From Vibrio renipiscarius (GTDB lineage Bacteria > Pseudomonadota > Gammaproteobacteria > Enterobacterales > Vibrionaceae): a DNA stretch of 64,000 bases. The stretch's first letter is position 1. Each line of letters begins with the position of its first letter. A program made the translations under genes and the position numbers. The DNA is taken from positions 372,001-436,000 of the forward strand of contig NZ_JTKH01000024.1 of the NCBI RefSeq assembly GCF_000827885.1, given 5' to 3'. The notes below the pieces were generated by a model. The model ran no database searches, was not told where the DNA came from, and saw only the letters and a program-made list of their open reading frames with translations. Of the stretch, positions 63,929 to 64,000 are shown piece after piece.

Positions 63929-64000
63929 ATGTTTATCCATCACGTAAACGGCATCGACTGGCTGGTGATTACAGCTTTTGAAGAACTGAAACCGATGTTT
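63929..64000 (+). CDS. truncated gene at the window edge, unknown
   Basis: An ATG begins MFIHHVNGIDWLVITAFEEL and stays open for 24 codons to the end of the window. No ribosome binding site is clear, and no family is recognised. Confidence 0.3.
   Translation, partial: MFIHHVNGIDWLVITAFEELKPMF

Overview
The window looks like Vibrionaceae, most likely a Vibrio and probably the secondary chromosome. The reasons are protein content and moderate GC: a NorR/Hmp pair, a CsgD/VpsT-type regulator, a GlyGly-CTERM trypsin, a DUF3360 transporter, gcvT separated from gcvH-gcvP by a cupin regulator, and ERIC-like 127-bp repeats. I saw no rRNA, tRNA, CRISPR array or intact insertion sequence. All identifications come from reading motifs and lengths; no search was run.

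Layout. 0-8 kb: DUF3820 protein, a secreted choice-of-anchor I protein, a DUF3313 lipoprotein, a small regulator, a DacA-type carboxypeptidase, a cold-shock gene with a long leader, and a yaeQ pair. 7.8-10.8 kb: hmpA and norR, divergent, with a sigma-54 promoter and NorR-type sites between them. 10.8-18.3 kb: thiol/redox and transport genes (glutaredoxin-like proteins, HAD phosphatase, KefF/KefC-type pair, MATE and EamA exporters). 18.5-25.4 kb: LysR regulator, GAF-GGDEF-EAL protein, a NadD-like protein opposite nadE, a VpsT/CsgD-like regulator and a trypsin-like protease. 25.7-31.6 kb: the glycine cleavage system with an XRE-cupin regulator and a 16-bp perfect palindrome. 32-43.9 kb: diguanylate cyclase, crotonase, radical SAM protein, a decayed short-chain dehydrogenase, a quinone oxidoreductase, four-gene amidohydrolase/LysR/porin region, and a LysR-DoxX pair.

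44-53 kb is the accessory part. It holds an AT-rich two-gene island (an HTH-like protein and a KAP-type P-loop NTPase) bracketed by an imperfect direct repeat, followed by a minus-strand pstSC-orf-pstAB-arsCR operon. In that operon the last gene is an ArsC-ArsR fusion whose ArsC catalytic cysteines are intact, while the usual arsenite-binding cysteines of the ArsR half are serines. A 75-aa gene between pstC and pstA copies the C-terminal tail of PstC. Copies of a dispersed hairpin repeat sit at 42.4, 47.6 and 52.9 kb, on either side of both modules.

53.3-64 kb: a DUF3360 permease, an ERIC copy, a fatty-acid oxidation operon (CoA-transferase, fadB, fadA), a divergent AraC regulator with a CRP-like site, and a FadH-type 2,4-dienoyl-CoA reductase; a truncated gene runs off the end. 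The best candidates for undescribed biology are the NTPase island and the phosphate-transport operon carrying its own ArsC-ArsR fusion.
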